Origin: Flavisolibacter sp. | Lineage (GTDB): Bacteria; Bacteroidota; Bacteroidia; Chitinophagales; Chitinophagaceae | Length of the DNA: 5,808 bases | NCBI GenBank assembly: GCA_013695175.1 | Contig: JACDAZ010000309.1 | Location: forward strand, 1 to 5,808 | Reading direction: 5' to 3' | Part shown: positions 5,528 through 5,808 of the stretch, piece after piece | Layout of the letters: the number at the start of each line of letters is the position of its first letter | How positions within the stretch are numbered: position 1 is the first letter of the stretch | Notes under the pieces: generated by a model | What the model was told of the DNA's origin: nothing | Database searches by the model: none | What the model saw: the letters and a program-made list of their open reading frames with translations, nothing else | Position numbers and translations under genes: made by a program

Positions 5528-5808
5528 ATGTTTCCCCAAAGCAGCAATAAAGATCAAACAAAGCAACAGCAATGGGATGATGTGCTTACAGATGTTGAGG
5601 ATCCCTGTAATCTTATTGTATGGAATGATGAGGTAAACACCTTTGAATGGGTAATTGAAACCCTTGTTGAAATATGTGAACATAGCCATGAGCAGGCAGA
5701 GCAGTGTGCATATATCATTCACTACCAGGGAAAATATGCTGTAAAAAATGGTATTTATGATGATTTAAAACCAATGTGCGATGCTATTACAGAAAGAGGT
5801 ATTGGTGC
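5528..5808 (+). CDS. clpS: ATP-dependent Clp protease adaptor ClpS (5' part)
   Basis: The frame is open from the ATG at 5528 to the window edge, giving 93 complete codons, with the 3' end missing. ClpS binds N-degron substrates (N-terminal Leu, Phe, Tyr or Trp in studied bacteria) and delivers them to the ClpA/ClpC unfoldase in the cytoplasm. Residues 1-25 are a polar, probably flexible tail (KDQTKQQQWDD). The ClpS core starts at NLIVWNDEVNTFEWVIETL (28-46). N33 and D34 align with E. coli N34/D35, and H65 in IIHYQGK (63-69) aligns with H66. These residues hold the substrate alpha-amino group. E35 replaces the second Asp of the usual NDD, and F39 aligns with the E. coli gatekeeper M40. EQAEQCAYIIHYQGKYAVKNG (55-75) is the conserved helix and turn, and DDLKPMCDAITERGIG (78-93) is the start of the last helix. 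Of the full-length protein, only roughly the last ten or so residues should be missing. The minus-strand ORF over it is a shadow. Confidence 0.93.
   Translation, partial: MFPQSSNKDQTKQQQWDDVLTDVEDPCNLIVWNDEVNTFEWVIETLVEICEHSHEQAEQCAYIIHYQGKYAVKNGIYDDLKPMCDAITERGIG

Noticed and set aside
5489..5722. Minus-strand 77-residue hydrophobic ORF over clpS
   Set aside because: It is antisense to a clear ClpS reading frame. Its hydrophobicity follows from reading polar codons in reverse complement.

Overview
The window looks like chromosomal DNA from a member of the Bacteroidota, probably close to the Chitinophagaceae. The support is AT-rich DNA, start codons without a clear Shine-Dalgarno, -7 elements of the form TAnnTTTG, a protein with a type IX secretion (T9SS) sorting domain, a Tat-exported Gfo/Idh/MocA oxidoreductase beside a double DUF1080 protein, and a Bacteroidota-type ClpS. 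The family-level placement is an impression from protein style, not a computed result.

Layout. Bases 1-177 are non-coding leader with one small inverted repeat. Next come two co-oriented genes 64 bp apart, a secreted tandem-DUF1080 protein (178-1533) and a Tat-signal Gfo/Idh/MocA oxidoreductase (1598-2953). The gap between them carries heptamer repeats that run from the stop codon of the first gene to the start codon of the second. A lone tRNA-Val(TAC) gene with its own promoter and terminator lies at 3151-3225. A minus-strand T9SS cargo protein (3337-4323) converges on it. A 267 bp divergent intergenic region leads to a plus-strand lipoprotein made of YD-like beta-hairpin repeats (4591-5388), which ends in a strong terminator. 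The 5' part of clpS starts at 5528 and runs off the window.

Function. The clearest working unit is the DUF1080-oxidoreductase pair. DUF1080 (PF06439) is annotated as a 3-keto-disaccharide hydrolase-like family. Gfo/Idh/MocA enzymes can oxidise a sugar hydroxyl to a ketone, so the pair fits an oxidise-then-cleave route for glycosides in the cell envelope. Substrate and chemistry are inferred. The T9SS protein and the lipoprotein are cell-surface or envelope proteins of unknown role. tRNA-Val and ClpS (N-degron adaptor for Clp proteases) are housekeeping. I saw no transposase, phage, CRISPR, toxin-antitoxin or defence genes. The candidates for novelty are the DUF1080/oxidoreductase pair and several small repeat structures.
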